64,000 bases of DNA from Caulobacterales bacterium (GCA_017303355.1 JAFLCU010000004.1:62001-126000); one strand, 5' to 3'. Shown: positions 42,335 to 51,295, counted from the stretch's first letter. The notes: generated by a model not told the origin, from the letters alone. Numbers and translations are program-made.

Positions 42335-43954
42335 ATGTCCGCTGAATTGCTGGCTGGGCTTGAGCAAGCCGCCGACAGCGCCGCCAGATACGCGGCTGCC
42401 GCGCGCGACGCGGTCAAGGCATTGGTGGCCAAGGGCGGCAAAGTGGATCGCGTGGCGATCGACCGCGAACAGCACGTGGTCCATGGGCTCGCCTGGGTCG
42501 CGACCTATGCCGAGACGCTGCGCGAGGTGAGCGATTGGGCGCGCGCGCTTTCAGAGAAGGGCGCGTTCGGCGAAATCGAGCAATTGCTGGCGAAGCTGCT
42601 GGCGGCCGAATACAGCGCCCAGCTCGCGGGCGGCGTGCCGATGACGCAAGTCGAGATCATCCGCCCGGGTCATTTCGGTGTCGCGGCGCCCGTCGTGGCG
42701 TTCTCGGTCACGCAAGCGGAGAAGACGCGGCTGGCCGCGCTGCTGCGCGACTCGCAAGGCCGCGCGACGGTTGAGAACGTGAACCTCGATGCGGATTTCG
42801 AGATGATCCGCGATCAGTTCCGCAGCTTCGCTGACGATAAGATCGTGCCGTACGCGCATTCGTGGCATTGCAATGATGAACTGATCCCGATCGAAATCCT
42901 GAACGAGATGGGCGCGCTCGGCGTGTTCGGGCTCACCATTCCGGAAGAATATGGCGGCTCGGGTCTCGGCAAGACGGCGATGTGCGTCGTCTCGGAAGAA
43001 CTCTCGCGCGCCTGGATCGGCACAGGCTCGCTCGGCACACGCAGCGAAATCGCGGCGGAGCTGATCCTGATCGGCGGCACCGCCGAACAGAAAGCCGAAT
43101 GGCTGCCGAAGATCGCCAGCGCGGAAATCCTGCCGACGGCGGTGTTCACCGAGCCGAACACCGGTTCAGACCTCGGCTCGCTGCGGACACGCGCGGCCAA
43201 TGATGGCGATCATTACGTCGTCACGGGCGCCAAGACCTGGATCACGCACGCCGCGCGCGCTGATGTGATGACGCTCTTGGTGCGGACTGATCCGAACACC
43301 AACGGCTTCAACGGCCTTTCCATGCTTTTGGCGCCCAAGCAGCGCGGCGATGACGCGAACCCGTTCCCGACGCCCGGCATGAGCGGCGGCGAGATCGAGG
43401 TGATTGGCTATCGCGGCATGAAGGAATACGAGATTGGTTTCGACGGCTTCAAAGTGCCGGCGGGCAATCTTCTGGGCGGCGTCGAAGGCCAAGGCTTCAA
43501 GCAGCTGATGGCGACGTTCGAAAGCGCACGGATTCAAACCGCGGCGCGCGCCATTGGTGTGGCGCAAAGCGCGCTTGAACTAGGCCTGAAATACGCGCTC
43601 GACCGTAAGCAATTCGGCCAGGAAATTTTCGAGTTTCCGCGCGTGTCGAACAAACTGGTGATGATCGCGGCGGAATTGATGGCGGTGCGCCAGCTCACCT
43701 ATTTCTCCGCGCGCCGCAAGGACAGCGGCAAACGCTGCGATCTTGAGGCCGGCATGGCCAAGCTGCTCGCGGCGCGCGTGGCTTGGGCGGCGGCGGACAA
43801 CGCGCTGCAAATTCACGGCGGCAATGGCTTCGCTGTGGAATACCCGATCAGCCGCGTGCTGGCCGATGCGCGCATTCTCAACATTTTCGAAGGCGCGGGC
43901 GAAATCCAAGCCATGGTGATTGCGCGCCGCCTCTTGGAAGAGGGCGCCAACTAG
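42335..43954 (+). CDS. mcd: (2S)-Methylsuccinyl-CoA dehydrogenase
   Basis: FAD-dependent oxidation of (2S)-methylsuccinyl-CoA to mesaconyl-CoA in the ethylmalonyl-CoA pathway. The 539-residue chain is longer than ordinary acyl-CoA dehydrogenases because of an N-terminal domain (about 1-150) with REQHVVHGLAWVATYAETLR and GVPMTQVEIIRPG, features of Mcd. The dehydrogenase core follows, with FTEPNTGSDLGS, TGAKTWITHA, and the catalytic Glu519 in NIFEGAGEIQ. A GGGAGGG site precedes the ATG. A generic acyl-CoA dehydrogenase is the alternative, but ccr and ecm in the window support Mcd. Confidence 0.87.
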   Translation: MSAELLAGLEQAADSAARYAAAARDAVKALVAKGGKVDRVAIDREQHVVHGLAWVATYAETLREVSDWARALSEKGAFGEIEQLLAKLLAAEYSAQLAGGVPMTQVEIIRPGHFGVAAPVVAFSVTQAEKTRLAALLRDSQGRATVENVNLDADFEMIRDQFRSFADDKIVPYAHSWHCNDELIPIEILNEMGALGVFGLTIPEEYGGSGLGKTAMCVVSEELSRAWIGTGSLGTRSEIAAELILIGGTAEQKAEWLPKIASAEILPTAVFTEPNTGSDLGSLRTRAANDGDHYVVTGAKTWITHAARADVMTLLVRTDPNTNGFNGLSMLLAPKQRGDDANPFPTPGMSGGEIEVIGYRGMKEYEIGFDGFKVPAGNLLGGVEGQGFKQLMATFESARIQTAARAIGVAQSALELGLKYALDRKQFGQEIFEFPRVSNKLVMIAAELMAVRQLTYFSARRKDSGKRCDLEAGMAKLLAARVAWAAADNALQIHGGNGFAVEYPISRVLADARILNIFEGAGEIQAMVIARRLLEEGAN

Positions 43955-43980
43955 GGCATCAGAGCGCGGAGGAGTTTTGC

Positions 43981-44295
43981 ATGCGCGCTTTGCTGGCTTT
44001 TGTGGTCTTGGCGCTCGCCGCGTGCGGGCAGCAATTGTCCACCGCCGAATATACGCCCCAGCACGCTTTCGGCTTCACCGAAAGCTGTACGGCGCAAAGC
44101 GGGTCGCGCGAATTGTGCACGTGCATTTGGGGCAAGGTCGAAGCGAACGTGCCGCGCGCGGATTTCGACGCGTTGGAGCGTTTGCCGGCCGCGGAGCGCA
44201 CGGATCACCCGCTGAGCCGTCAGATCGAGGGGTACGCGGTCGAGTGTGCCGCCACGCTGCCACAACCGGCTACGGAACCGGCGGTCACGCCATGA
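43981..44295 (+). CDS. Small Cys-rich lipoprotein (CxCxW type)
   Basis: A 104-residue lipoprotein with lipobox VLALAAC (Cys at 15). The mature part has FTESCTAQSG and LCTCIWGKVEANVPRADFDALERL, with further Cys near the end. It shares this C-x-C-x-W-x-K element and the following helix with the lipoprotein at 44822-45097, so the two look paralogous. The function is unknown. It begins 27 bp after mcd, and its stop overlaps the META-domain gene by 4 nt, so the group may be an operon. Confidence 0.72.
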   Translation: MRALLAFVVLALAACGQQLSTAEYTPQHAFGFTESCTAQSGSRELCTCIWGKVEANVPRADFDALERLPAAERTDHPLSRQIEGYAVECAATLPQPATEPAVTP

Positions 44296-44729
44296 CGTTC
44301 TCCGTCGTGATGCGCTTTATGCTCAATCGCTTCTCCCTGATCGGATTGGCGCTGGCTTGCGGGCTAGCGGCGGCGGCTTGCGCCTCGGTCGCGCCTGAAG
44401 CGCCGCTCTCGGAGACGCGCTGGGTTGTGCAAAGCATCAATGGCCAGCCTGCCGTCTTTCGAACGCCGACCCTGGAGTTCGCGGCCGACCGCGTCAGCGG
44501 GACAGGCGGCTGCAATCGCTATTTTGGCGGCTATGCCGTCAATGGTGAGCGGCTCATCTTTAGCGGCGTCGGCTCGACGGAGATGGCGTGCGAGCAGCCA
44601 GTGATGGCGCAAGAATCGGCGTTTCACGCGGCGCTGGGGGCGGTGCGCTTCTATCGTCGCGATGGCGAAACGCTAGTGCTTGAGGGCGAAGGCGAGAGCG
44701 ATCTGCTCATTTTGCGCGCCGCCAACTAG
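44292..44729 (+). CDS. META domain lipoprotein (HslJ-like)
   Basis: A 145-residue exported protein whose lipobox AAAAC (Cys at about 30) follows a long N-terminal signal. The META domain (about 38-143) shows ETRWVVQSINGQPAVF, SGTGGCNRYFGGYAV, and STEMACEQPVMAQESAFHAA, the pattern of HslJ-type heat-shock and motility-associated lipoproteins. It is probably periplasmic, attached to the outer membrane. The start overlaps the stop of the preceding lipoprotein (ATGA). A later in-frame ATG could shorten the signal. Confidence 0.85.
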   Translation: MTFSVVMRFMLNRFSLIGLALACGLAAAACASVAPEAPLSETRWVVQSINGQPAVFRTPTLEFAADRVSGTGGCNRYFGGYAVNGERLIFSGVGSTEMACEQPVMAQESAFHAALGAVRFYRRDGETLVLEGEGESDLLILRAAN

Positions 44730-44821
44730 GTCTTAACGACGTTCGCGCGTGCTCTCTTAACGCTGTGGGCGCATAATACTGTCAACGCGCGGCAATAATT
44801 GCCGCCCTGGAGGACATCGCG

Positions 44822-45097
44822 ATGCGCACGCGCATCCTGCTGGCGATCGGCTCAGCGTTGATATTGACCGCATGCGGCGAGCCTGCGCCCAATCCTTATC
44901 CCGCAAGCGCGCAGACCCGGTTCGAGGCGTCGTGCCCGCCGGAAAGCGCGGTGTGCTCATGCACCTGGGACAAGATCACCCGCACGCTCACGCACGAGGA
45001 GTACGAAGCGGCGCTTGAGCGCTTCCGCGAGTCCGGCCAAATGGATCCGCGGATTACGCGCGCACGCACGCAATGCCTCGAGCGGCATCGCGAATAG
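44822..45097 (+). CDS. Small Cys-rich lipoprotein (CxCxW type), second copy
   Basis: A 91-residue lipoprotein with lipobox ALILTAC (Cys at 18). The mature part has RFEASCPPES and VCSCTWDKITRTLTHEEYEA, then ALERFRESGQMD and a final Cys, closely paralleling the lipoprotein at 43981-44295. Both have four Cys besides the lipid-attached one. A GGAGG site precedes the ATG. The function is unknown; the shared motif and position around the META gene suggest an envelope role. It converges with the DoxX gene with a 2-bp gap. Confidence 0.72.
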   Translation: MRTRILLAIGSALILTACGEPAPNPYPASAQTRFEASCPPESAVCSCTWDKITRTLTHEEYEAALERFRESGQMDPRITRARTQCLERHRE

Positions 45098-45099
45098 CG

Positions 45100-45498
45100 T
45101 CAGGCTTTCTTGCCGATCAGATTATCGGCCGCCCACGGGCCGCCGCCGGCTGCGGCGATGTAGAGAAACGCGAAGCAGAACATGATCGCGAGTTCGCCGC
45201 CATTCTGGATCGGCCAGAATGTTTGCGGCGCGTGCGCCATCCAATAAGCGACCGCCATCATGCCCGAGAGCACAAACGCGACGGGCCGGGTGAAGAGACC
45301 AATCGCCAGCAGCGCACCGCCAACCAATTCGAGTACGCCGGCAAACCAAACCAGCGTCATCGGCTCAGGCGGCGTCGCGAACATTTCGGTGGCCGGGAAG
45401 CCGAGCAGCTTCGCTGTGCCGTGCGCCATGAAAAGCAGCGCCGAAACGATACGCAGAATACTGAGCAGCGGCCCGGAATATTTGCTGAGAAACCCCAT
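45100..45498 (-). CDS. DoxX family membrane protein
   Basis: A 132-residue inner-membrane protein with four hydrophobic segments. It carries the DoxX pattern: LRIVSALLFMAHGTAKLLGF near the N-terminus, LVWFAGVLELVGGALLAIGL in the centre, and a third segment with FVLSGMMAVAYWMAH. DoxX-like proteins are associated with quinone or thiosulfate metabolism and thiol stress, but many are uncharacterised. It lies downstream of recR on the same strand, 58 bp away. Confidence 0.87.
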   Translation of the reverse strand: MGFLSKYSGPLLSILRIVSALLFMAHGTAKLLGFPATEMFATPPEPMTLVWFAGVLELVGGALLAIGLFTRPVAFVLSGMMAVAYWMAHAPQTFWPIQNGGELAIMFCFAFLYIAAAGGGPWAADNLIGKKA

Positions 45499-45556
45499 GT
45501 CACTCCCTCCTTATGGAGGAGCTAAGGGCGCGTCGCGGATTTTGGCGAGCGGATTC

Positions 45557-46171
45557 TTATGAGGGGCGACGGCTTTGCAGTGCAGCAAAGAGGGTGCCGT
45601 CGTCCAACAGATCGAGTTCACCGCCGACGGGCACGCCGTGTGAGAGGCGGCTCACAATGACGCCGATCGGCTGCAAGCGCTCCGCGAGATAGTGCCCGGT
45701 GGTTTGGCCATCAACCGTGGCGGAGAGCGCAAGGATCACTTCGCGCACGCCCGGCGCGCTGGCGCGTTCGATCAGTTTCGCGATGCGCAGATCGTCGGGC
45801 CGCACGCCATCGAGCGCGGAGAGTAATCCGCCGAGCACGTGATAGCGGCCCTTGAAAGCGCTGGCGCGTTCAAGCGCCCAGACGTCGCCAACTTCGGCGA
45901 CGACACAGATCAGCCCGTCATCACGCTCGGGCTTGCTGCAGAGCGCGCAAGGGTCTTGCGTATCCAGTGAGCCGCACCTGGAGCAGGCGCGCACTTTCTC
46001 CGCCGCTTCCGAGAGCGCGGACGCCAGCGGAACCATCAGCGCGTCCTTCTTCTTCAAAAGCTGCAACGCCGCGCGCCGCGCCGAACGCGGCCCGAGCCCC
46101 GGCACTTTCGCGAGCAACGCAATCAGCGCCTCGATCTCGGGGGCGGCGGTGGTGGATTTGGAAGAGCGCAT
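45557..46171 (-). CDS. recR: Recombination mediator protein RecR
   Basis: With RecO, loads RecA onto SSB-coated single-stranded DNA. The 204-residue product has the N-terminal helix-hairpin-helix ([20 protein letters not shown]), the four-cysteine zinc motif [16 protein letters not shown], and the Toprim domain ([14 protein letters not shown]), ending in ALQSRRPS. The length matches the family. In many bacteria it follows dnaX and ybaB; here it is about 3 kb away on the same strand, with unrelated genes between. The ATG at 46171 is used. Confidence 0.94.
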   Translation of the reverse strand: MRSSKSTTAAPEIEALIALLAKVPGLGPRSARRAALQLLKKKDALMVPLASALSEAAEKVRACSRCGSLDTQDPCALCSKPERDDGLICVVAEVGDVWALERASAFKGRYHVLGGLLSALDGVRPDDLRIAKLIERASAPGVREVILALSATVDGQTTGHYLAERLQPIGVIVSRLSHGVPVGGELDLLDDGTLFAALQSRRPS

Positions 46172-46229
46172 TGTTCTCAAATAGCGATCCCGGCGCGCGC
46201 ACGCGAGGGCTTCAAGGCCGCATCTTCAG

Positions 46230-47276
46230 CTAAGTCGGTAGTTTTCGAACGTGATCTGGCACGGCGCAGCGGCGGCGATACTCACCAGGCGATTCGCCCA
46301 CATAGCGCTTGAATAGGCGCCGAAACGACGCTGCGTCAGCGTAGCCGACTTGTTCGCCTATCGCCTCGATCGGACTGTCGCGGGTTTCCAGCAATTGCTT
46401 GCTCTCTTCGATGCGCAGCCGCTGCACATATTCGAGCGGCGCAAAGCCGGTGGCTGCCTTGAAGCGGCGCGCGAAGGTTTTCTCCGTGAGTTGCGCGTGC
46501 GCCGTCATGGCGGAGACGATATCGGGCGCCGCGTAATTGTCGGCCGCCCATTCCTGCACCGCATGGATCGCCGCGTCATCGCGCTGAGGCTTGGTGACGA
46601 GCCGCGCATACGGGTTCTGTCCTTGGTGATGCCAATCGAACAAAGACATCTTCGCCAACCGCCGCGCTTCCTCCTGGCTGACGAAACGGCCGACGAGGTA
46701 GAGCACGAGGTCTGTCCACGATGTCGCGCCGCCCGCCGTGACGATGCTGCCGTCTTCGTCGGCCGTGACGATAATGCGATCGCCGCGCACCTTGATGGCC
46801 GGATATTCCTTGCGCATCGGCTCCACGAACGCCCAATGCGTCGTCGTCTCGCGGCCATCGAGCAGGCCGGCCTCCGCAAGCGCGAATGAGCCTGTGCAAG
46901 AGGAGACGACGCGCGAGCCATTCGCGTGCGCCTCGCGCATCCAGCGCAGCACGTCAGGATTGTTGCGGCCGAACTCGGCGCCGGAGGCGATGAGGATCGA
47001 CGGCACGAAGATGATGTCTGGGCGCGGCAGTGAGGCGAGTGTGCCTTGCGGGCTGATGTTTACACCGGTGCTGGTCTGCATCATTGCGCCGTCTGTCGAG
47101 ACGATCTGCGGCGCGAAGGCGGGCGCTTCCGGCTCGCCCATGACCCGATTCCACAGCACGCCGACGGCCCAGAACGCATCATGGATGCCGAGCGCCACCC
47201 AGGGCTCGACCTCGGGCGTCGCCAGGATCGCGATTTGGATCGGCCGTCGCACCAATCTCTCTCCACTCGTGTCCAT
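46230..47276 (-). CDS. GlxA-type AraC-family regulator with DJ-1/PfpI domain
   Basis: A 348-residue transcription regulator. Residues about 10-200 form a class I glutamine amidotransferase-like domain (PDIIFVPSILIASG, then RVVSSCTGSFALAEAGLLDG with the nucleophile-elbow Cys, and ETTTHW). The C-terminal 100 residues hold two AraC-type HTH motifs (TEKTFARRFKAATGFAPLEY, and GYADAASFRRLFKRYVGESP). The ligand is unknown; relatives respond to quaternary amines or aromatic compounds. It is divergent from the diiron protein gene (88 bp), a likely target. Confidence 0.9.
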   Translation of the reverse strand: MDTSGERLVRRPIQIAILATPEVEPWVALGIHDAFWAVGVLWNRVMGEPEAPAFAPQIVSTDGAMMQTSTGVNISPQGTLASLPRPDIIFVPSILIASGAEFGRNNPDVLRWMREAHANGSRVVSSCTGSFALAEAGLLDGRETTTHWAFVEPMRKEYPAIKVRGDRIIVTADEDGSIVTAGGATSWTDLVLYLVGRFVSQEEARRLAKMSLFDWHHQGQNPYARLVTKPQRDDAAIHAVQEWAADNYAAPDIVSAMTAHAQLTEKTFARRFKAATGFAPLEYVQRLRIEESKQLLETRDSPIEAIGEQVGYADAASFRRLFKRYVGESPGEYRRRCAVPDHVRKLPT

Positions 47277-47364
47277 TTTGCCTCTATCAAGGGCGTTCCG
47301 CCACTCCAACTTGCCGCGCCAGGAGCGCATGCCCTCAAGCAGGCGGACGCAAGGAGGCACTGAG

Positions 47365-48306
47365 GTGCAACAGCACACTTATCAAACTCTGCTTGAAGTT
47401 TCGAAGCGCGTGAACTGGCGCGTGGATGACATTATCGGCGGCGACAAGCGGCTCGATTTCAGCAAGCCGTTCTTGCCCGAGACGTTCGCGCGCACGGAAG
47501 CGCTGGCGTTTCTCTCCGATCGCGAACGGCTGACGCTCAATCACATTCGCGCGCACGGCTATCTGGCCATGTTCGCTCTGGTCGAGGGTTTCATTCTGCC
47601 ATTCGTCAACACGGCGATCGCCCAGGACGACGGCACGCCGCATCGCGCGCCGGCGCTGCAGCAATTCGCCAGCGAAGAAGAAAAGCACATGGAGTTATTC
47701 CGGCGCTTCCTGATCGAATTTCGGGAAGGATTCGGTAGCGAATGCGGCTTCCTTGGGCCGCCGGAAGCCATTCGCGACGCGGTGCTCGCGCATGGGGAAA
47801 TGTCGGTCGCGATCGCGACGCTGGGCATCGAATGGATGTCGCAAGCGCATTACGTCGAGAGCGTACGCGACGACGGCGATCTCGATCCGCAGTTCAAGAG
47901 CCTGCTGAAGCACCATTGGCAGGAGGAATCGCAGCACGCGCGGCTTGATGCGCTTCTGCTGAAAGAGCTGGCTCGTAAGGCTACGCCGGAGCAGATCGAG
48001 CGTGCGATGAACGAATATTTCGAGATCGGCGCCTTCCTCGATGGCGGGCTGCGCGGCCTTACCGAACTTGATCTCCAAAGTTTCGAACGCGCCACGGGGC
48101 GGACGCTGAACGCCGATCAGCGCGCCGAATTCATGCAAGTGCAGCACCAAGCGCAGCGTTGGACTTTCTTGGGTTCAGCCATGCGCAACAAGAACTTCTT
48201 GGCCGCGCTCGGCGAGCTCGGCGGCGGCGCGTGCGCGCGTCGAGGAAGCGTCAGCGATGTTCTGCTGATGTGGCAGGGCTGGCGGCGTTCCGGTCGCCAG
48301 CCCTGA
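47365..48306 (+). CDS. Diiron-carboxylate protein (ferritin-like, AurF-like)
   Basis: A 313-residue helical protein with a complete ferritin-like diiron ligand set: E74 (ALVEGFILPF), E105-x-x-H108 (FASEEEKH), E156 (TLGIEWMSQAHY) and E188-x-x-H191 (WQEESQH). The pattern fits the AurF-like diiron oxygenases, but no substrate pocket can be inferred. The open frame extends to 46738, but a GTG at 47365 follows AAGGAGG with correct spacing. It is divergent from a GlxA-type regulator, which may control it. The C-terminus beyond residue 250 is family-specific. Confidence 0.8.
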   Translation: MQQHTYQTLLEVSKRVNWRVDDIIGGDKRLDFSKPFLPETFARTEALAFLSDRERLTLNHIRAHGYLAMFALVEGFILPFVNTAIAQDDGTPHRAPALQQFASEEEKHMELFRRFLIEFREGFGSECGFLGPPEAIRDAVLAHGEMSVAIATLGIEWMSQAHYVESVRDDGDLDPQFKSLLKHHWQEESQHARLDALLLKELARKATPEQIERAMNEYFEIGAFLDGGLRGLTELDLQSFERATGRTLNADQRAEFMQVQHQAQRWTFLGSAMRNKNFLAALGELGGGACARRGSVSDVLLMWQGWRRSGRQP

Positions 48307-48309
48307 CCA

Positions 48310-49227
48310 CTATCGGCTCAGGCGATAGATGCGTGTTTGACCTTGGCGATTGGCGATCGCGATGAATTCAGCGTTGGCGCTGATATCGATCGCCCAGGTG
48401 GACCCGCGCGGAATTTGAGTGCGGGCGACGATAGCGCCTGTCGATGTCTCCCATATCGCGACGTCATGGAATTCACCGGGCGTTGGCGACACATCGATCA
48501 GATACCGGCCATCTGCCGACATCGCGCCGCCCTCGGCCCCGTTGGAGGTTTCGCACAAAGTCTGGCGCTCAGCGCCCGTCTGCGCATCGATTATGCGCGT
48601 ATGATATGAGTAAACGATCGCGAGAGTGCTGTTGTCGTAAGAGAAGTAGGCCTCTGAAATGGAGCCAAGGCCGGCCACCGGGCTGTAGATCGCGATGTCC
48701 CGCCGACTTTCGGTGTCGGTGAGGCGAGCGTCGAGCGCATAGCGTTCAAAATGCCGCCTGCCATCGCGACTGCCGGCGAACGAACTTCTTCCATCGATGA
48801 GATTCCAAGCGAGCTCGTAATTCGCCGTTCGTGCGCCTTCGCCGGTGGCGAGCGTCCACAGATACATGTTGATTTCGCGATCTTCAGGCCCGTAGCTCAA
48901 CACCTGCGCGCTATCATCGGTGAATTTTACCGACCAAATCGGACCGCCGAGTGGGCGTGTTTCCATCAGCAGCGCGCCGCTTTCGATGTCCCATACGCGA
49001 ACGCGATTGTCGTTCTGACCAACGGCGATCAGGCGGCTATCTGGCGAAAAGCGGATGCCCTGAATTGCACTGTCATCGCGACTGAAGGTTTGCACGAGCG
49101 TTAGTTCACGGCGTGCTTCGGGCGTCGGGGTGGGCGGCGCACAACGCGCGAAAGGTGCGTCAGCTAACGCTGGCGTGGCGAACGTGAGGATCGCCAGCAC
49201 AAGTGTGGCGAAGCGTTGCACGCTCAA
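48310..49227 (-). CDS. Exported WD40-repeat protein
   Basis: A 305-residue protein with a signal peptide (about 1-22, ALADAPF) and WD40-like beta-propeller repeats: GIRFSPDSRLIAVGQNDNRV, SVKFTDDSAQVLSYGPEDR, AYFSYDNSTLAIVY, GAMSADGRYLIDVS and IDISANAEFIAIANRQGQ. It is a periplasmic scaffold or binding protein of unknown partner. The start is unusual: a TTG at 49227 overlaps the ybaB stop as TTGA, which supports coupled translation; a GTG at 49221 is the alternative. Confidence 0.75.
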   Translation of the reverse strand: MSVQRFATLVLAILTFATPALADAPFARCAPPTPTPEARRELTLVQTFSRDDSAIQGIRFSPDSRLIAVGQNDNRVRVWDIESGALLMETRPLGGPIWSVKFTDDSAQVLSYGPEDREINMYLWTLATGEGARTANYELAWNLIDGRSSFAGSRDGRRHFERYALDARLTDTESRRDIAIYSPVAGLGSISEAYFSYDNSTLAIVYSYHTRIIDAQTGAERQTLCETSNGAEGGAMSADGRYLIDVSPTPGEFHDVAIWETSTGAIVARTQIPRGSTWAIDISANAEFIAIANRQGQTRIYRLSR

Positions 49228-49547
49228 AACGGCATCTTAAAGCCGGGCAGAATTCCCAAGCCCCCGCTCAGACCCTTCATCTCATCGTTCTGCGCTGTCT
49301 CAAGCTTGCGGCGTGCATCGTCATGAGCGGCTTTGATCAGGTCTTCGAGGATTTCGCGTTCGTCGGCGAGCATGAGCGAGGGATCGATCGCGATCGAAAG
49401 CAGCGCGTTCTTGCCCGATATGCGCAAGCGCACCATGCCGCCGCCGGCCGTGCCTTCGACTTCCATGGCCTCAAGCTTCTTCTGCGCCTCGTTGATCTTG
49501 GCCTGCATCTGCTGCGCTTGGCGCATGATCTGCGAGATGTCCTTCAT
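49224..49547 (-). CDS. ybaB: YbaB/EbfC family nucleoid-associated protein
   Basis: A 107-residue DNA-binding protein that dimerises and helps organise the chromosome. The N-terminus ISQIMRQAQQMQAKINEAQK and the central GTAGGGMVRLRISGKNALLS are typical, and the length matches. The start overlaps the dnaX stop by 4 nt (ATGA), keeping the common dnaX-ybaB operon. Unlike the usual arrangement, recR does not follow directly; an exported WD40 protein gene does. Confidence 0.94.
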   Translation of the reverse strand: MKDISQIMRQAQQMQAKINEAQKKLEAMEVEGTAGGGMVRLRISGKNALLSIAIDPSLMLADEREILEDLIKAAHDDARRKLETAQNDEMKGLSGGLGILPGFKMPF

Positions 49548-51295
49548 CGATCTGCTTCCTTCTTGCGCGCCGGGGAGGGCGCGGCCTTGTTCTGAGACGG
49601 CATCTGCACGACAGCGCCGCCGCCGCTTTCATCCTGCGGCTGACGGACATCGGCGATTTCCGCGTTCGGAAAATGCTTCAAGGCCTCGGCCACGAAGGGC
49701 TGGCGTTTTAATTCGTCGAGCGCGCGCGCTTCCTCGCGCTTGCGCCGTTCGGCCAAGCTTTCGACAGGCGCCGTCGGCGCATCGGCTGCGCGCACGCGCC
49801 ATTCGATTTGCGTATGCTCTTCGAGGAACGCCTTCAGATGACGCACGAGATCGCGCGGATGTTCGGGCGTGGAGACGAAGGCAAGTTCGCCCAGCGGCGA
49901 AAACCGCGTGACCTTCATGCGATCAAGCGCGAGTTCCAATTCCACCACGCGCTCACGCGCCACCAGCGCGATCAAATCCTCGAATTTGTCGAGCCCATGT
50001 GATGGCGCTGGCGCGGCATTGACCGTGGACGTGGCGCGCGGCGGCTCGGCGCGCGGCTCTTTCGCTGTCGCCGCGCGTGATGAGGAAGGCGCGCCATCGC
50101 GCAACAAGCGCGCGGCGTCCTCGGGCGGGGGCAGGCTTTGCGCCGCGCACAAGCGCACCATCGCCATTTCAACGGCGGCGATGGGGTCAGGCGCCTTGCC
50201 GGCTTCTTCCAGCGCCTTCAGCAGCATCTGCCACAGTCGCGAAAGCTGCGCCGGCGACAGCGCGTCCGCGAGCCCGCGCACGCGCGCCACCCAATCGGCG
50301 CCGCCAATCAGCTTGGCTTCCGCGCCAAGCGCTTGGGCGCGCGCGGCTTCGTGGCCGATGTCGAGCAGGTCGCGCAGGATCTGCGTGGGATCGGCGCCGC
50401 TGTCGTATTGACTGCGCGCTTCGTTGATCGCGGTCTTGGCGTCGCCCTTGGAGATCGCCTCGAACAAGTCGAGCACGCGGCCGCGATCGGCTAAGCCCAG
50501 CATCTCGCGCACGTCCGCAGCCGTCACCGTCTCGCCCGGCTTTTGCACCAGCGCCTGATCGAGCAGCGAAAGCCCGTCGCGCGCCGAACCTTCGGCCGCG
50601 CGCGCGATCAAGGCGATGCCATCAGGCTCGACCTTCACGCCTTCCTTGGTGCAAATATTGCCCAGATGCTCGGCCAAGCGCTCGCTATCGATGCGCTTCA
50701 AGTCAAAGCGCTGGCAGCGCGAAAGCACCGTGACGGGCACTTTGCGGATTTCCGTCGTCGCGAACATGAATTTTACGTGCGGCGGCGGCTCTTCCAATGT
50801 CTTCAAAAGTCCGTTGAACGCGGCCGTGGACAGCATGTGCACTTCGTCGATGATGTAGATCTTGTAGCGCGCCATCACCGGCGCGTAGCGGACGCTGTCC
50901 AGAATTTCGCGGATGTCGTTGATGCCGGTGCGGGATGCGGCGTCCATCTCGAACACGTCGGGATGGCGGCTTTCCATGATCGCTTGGCAATGCTCGCCGG
51001 GCGGATCGAGATCGACGCTGGGGCGATCGATGTCGCCGCGCTTGTAATTGAGCGCGCGCGCCAAGAGCCGCGCCGTGGTGGTTTTGCCGACGCCGCGCAC
51101 GCCGGTCAGCATGGTCGCGTGCGGAATGCGCCCGAGCGCGAACGAATTGGCGATGGTGCGCACCATCGCCTCCTGGCCGATCAGGTCCTCGAAGGTCGTC
51201 GGCCGATATTTGCGCGCCAGAACGACATAGCCCGCGCCGCTCGTATCGTCGCCGAAAAGGCCCAAGGCGCCTGAAGGGGAATTGGATTCGCTCAC
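49544..51295 (-). CDS. dnaX: DNA polymerase III subunit gamma/tau
   Basis: Clamp-loader ATPase of the replisome. The 583-residue product has Walker A GVRGVGKTTTARLL at 65-78, Walker B with IIDEVHMLS near 150, and sensor sequence FMFATTEIRKVPVTVLSRCQ. The usual four zinc-binding cysteines between Walker A and the DAASRTG segment are missing (only C103), as I recall for other alphaproteobacterial DnaX. The C-terminal region (about 400-580) is Ala-rich with a tau-like domain. The start is GTG at 51295. The SRP RNA lies upstream on the same strand, beyond a histidine kinase gene. Confidence 0.93.
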   Translation of the reverse strand: MSESNSPSGALGLFGDDTSGAGYVVLARKYRPTTFEDLIGQEAMVRTIANSFALGRIPHATMLTGVRGVGKTTTARLLARALNYKRGDIDRPSVDLDPPGEHCQAIMESRHPDVFEMDAASRTGINDIREILDSVRYAPVMARYKIYIIDEVHMLSTAAFNGLLKTLEEPPPHVKFMFATTEIRKVPVTVLSRCQRFDLKRIDSERLAEHLGNICTKEGVKVEPDGIALIARAAEGSARDGLSLLDQALVQKPGETVTAADVREMLGLADRGRVLDLFEAISKGDAKTAINEARSQYDSGADPTQILRDLLDIGHEAARAQALGAEAKLIGGADWVARVRGLADALSPAQLSRLWQMLLKALEEAGKAPDPIAAVEMAMVRLCAAQSLPPPEDAARLLRDGAPSSSRAATAKEPRAEPPRATSTVNAAPAPSHGLDKFEDLIALVARERVVELELALDRMKVTRFSPLGELAFVSTPEHPRDLVRHLKAFLEEHTQIEWRVRAADAPTAPVESLAERRKREEARALDELKRQPFVAEALKHFPNAEIADVRQPQDESGGGAVVQMPSQNKAAPSPARKKEADR

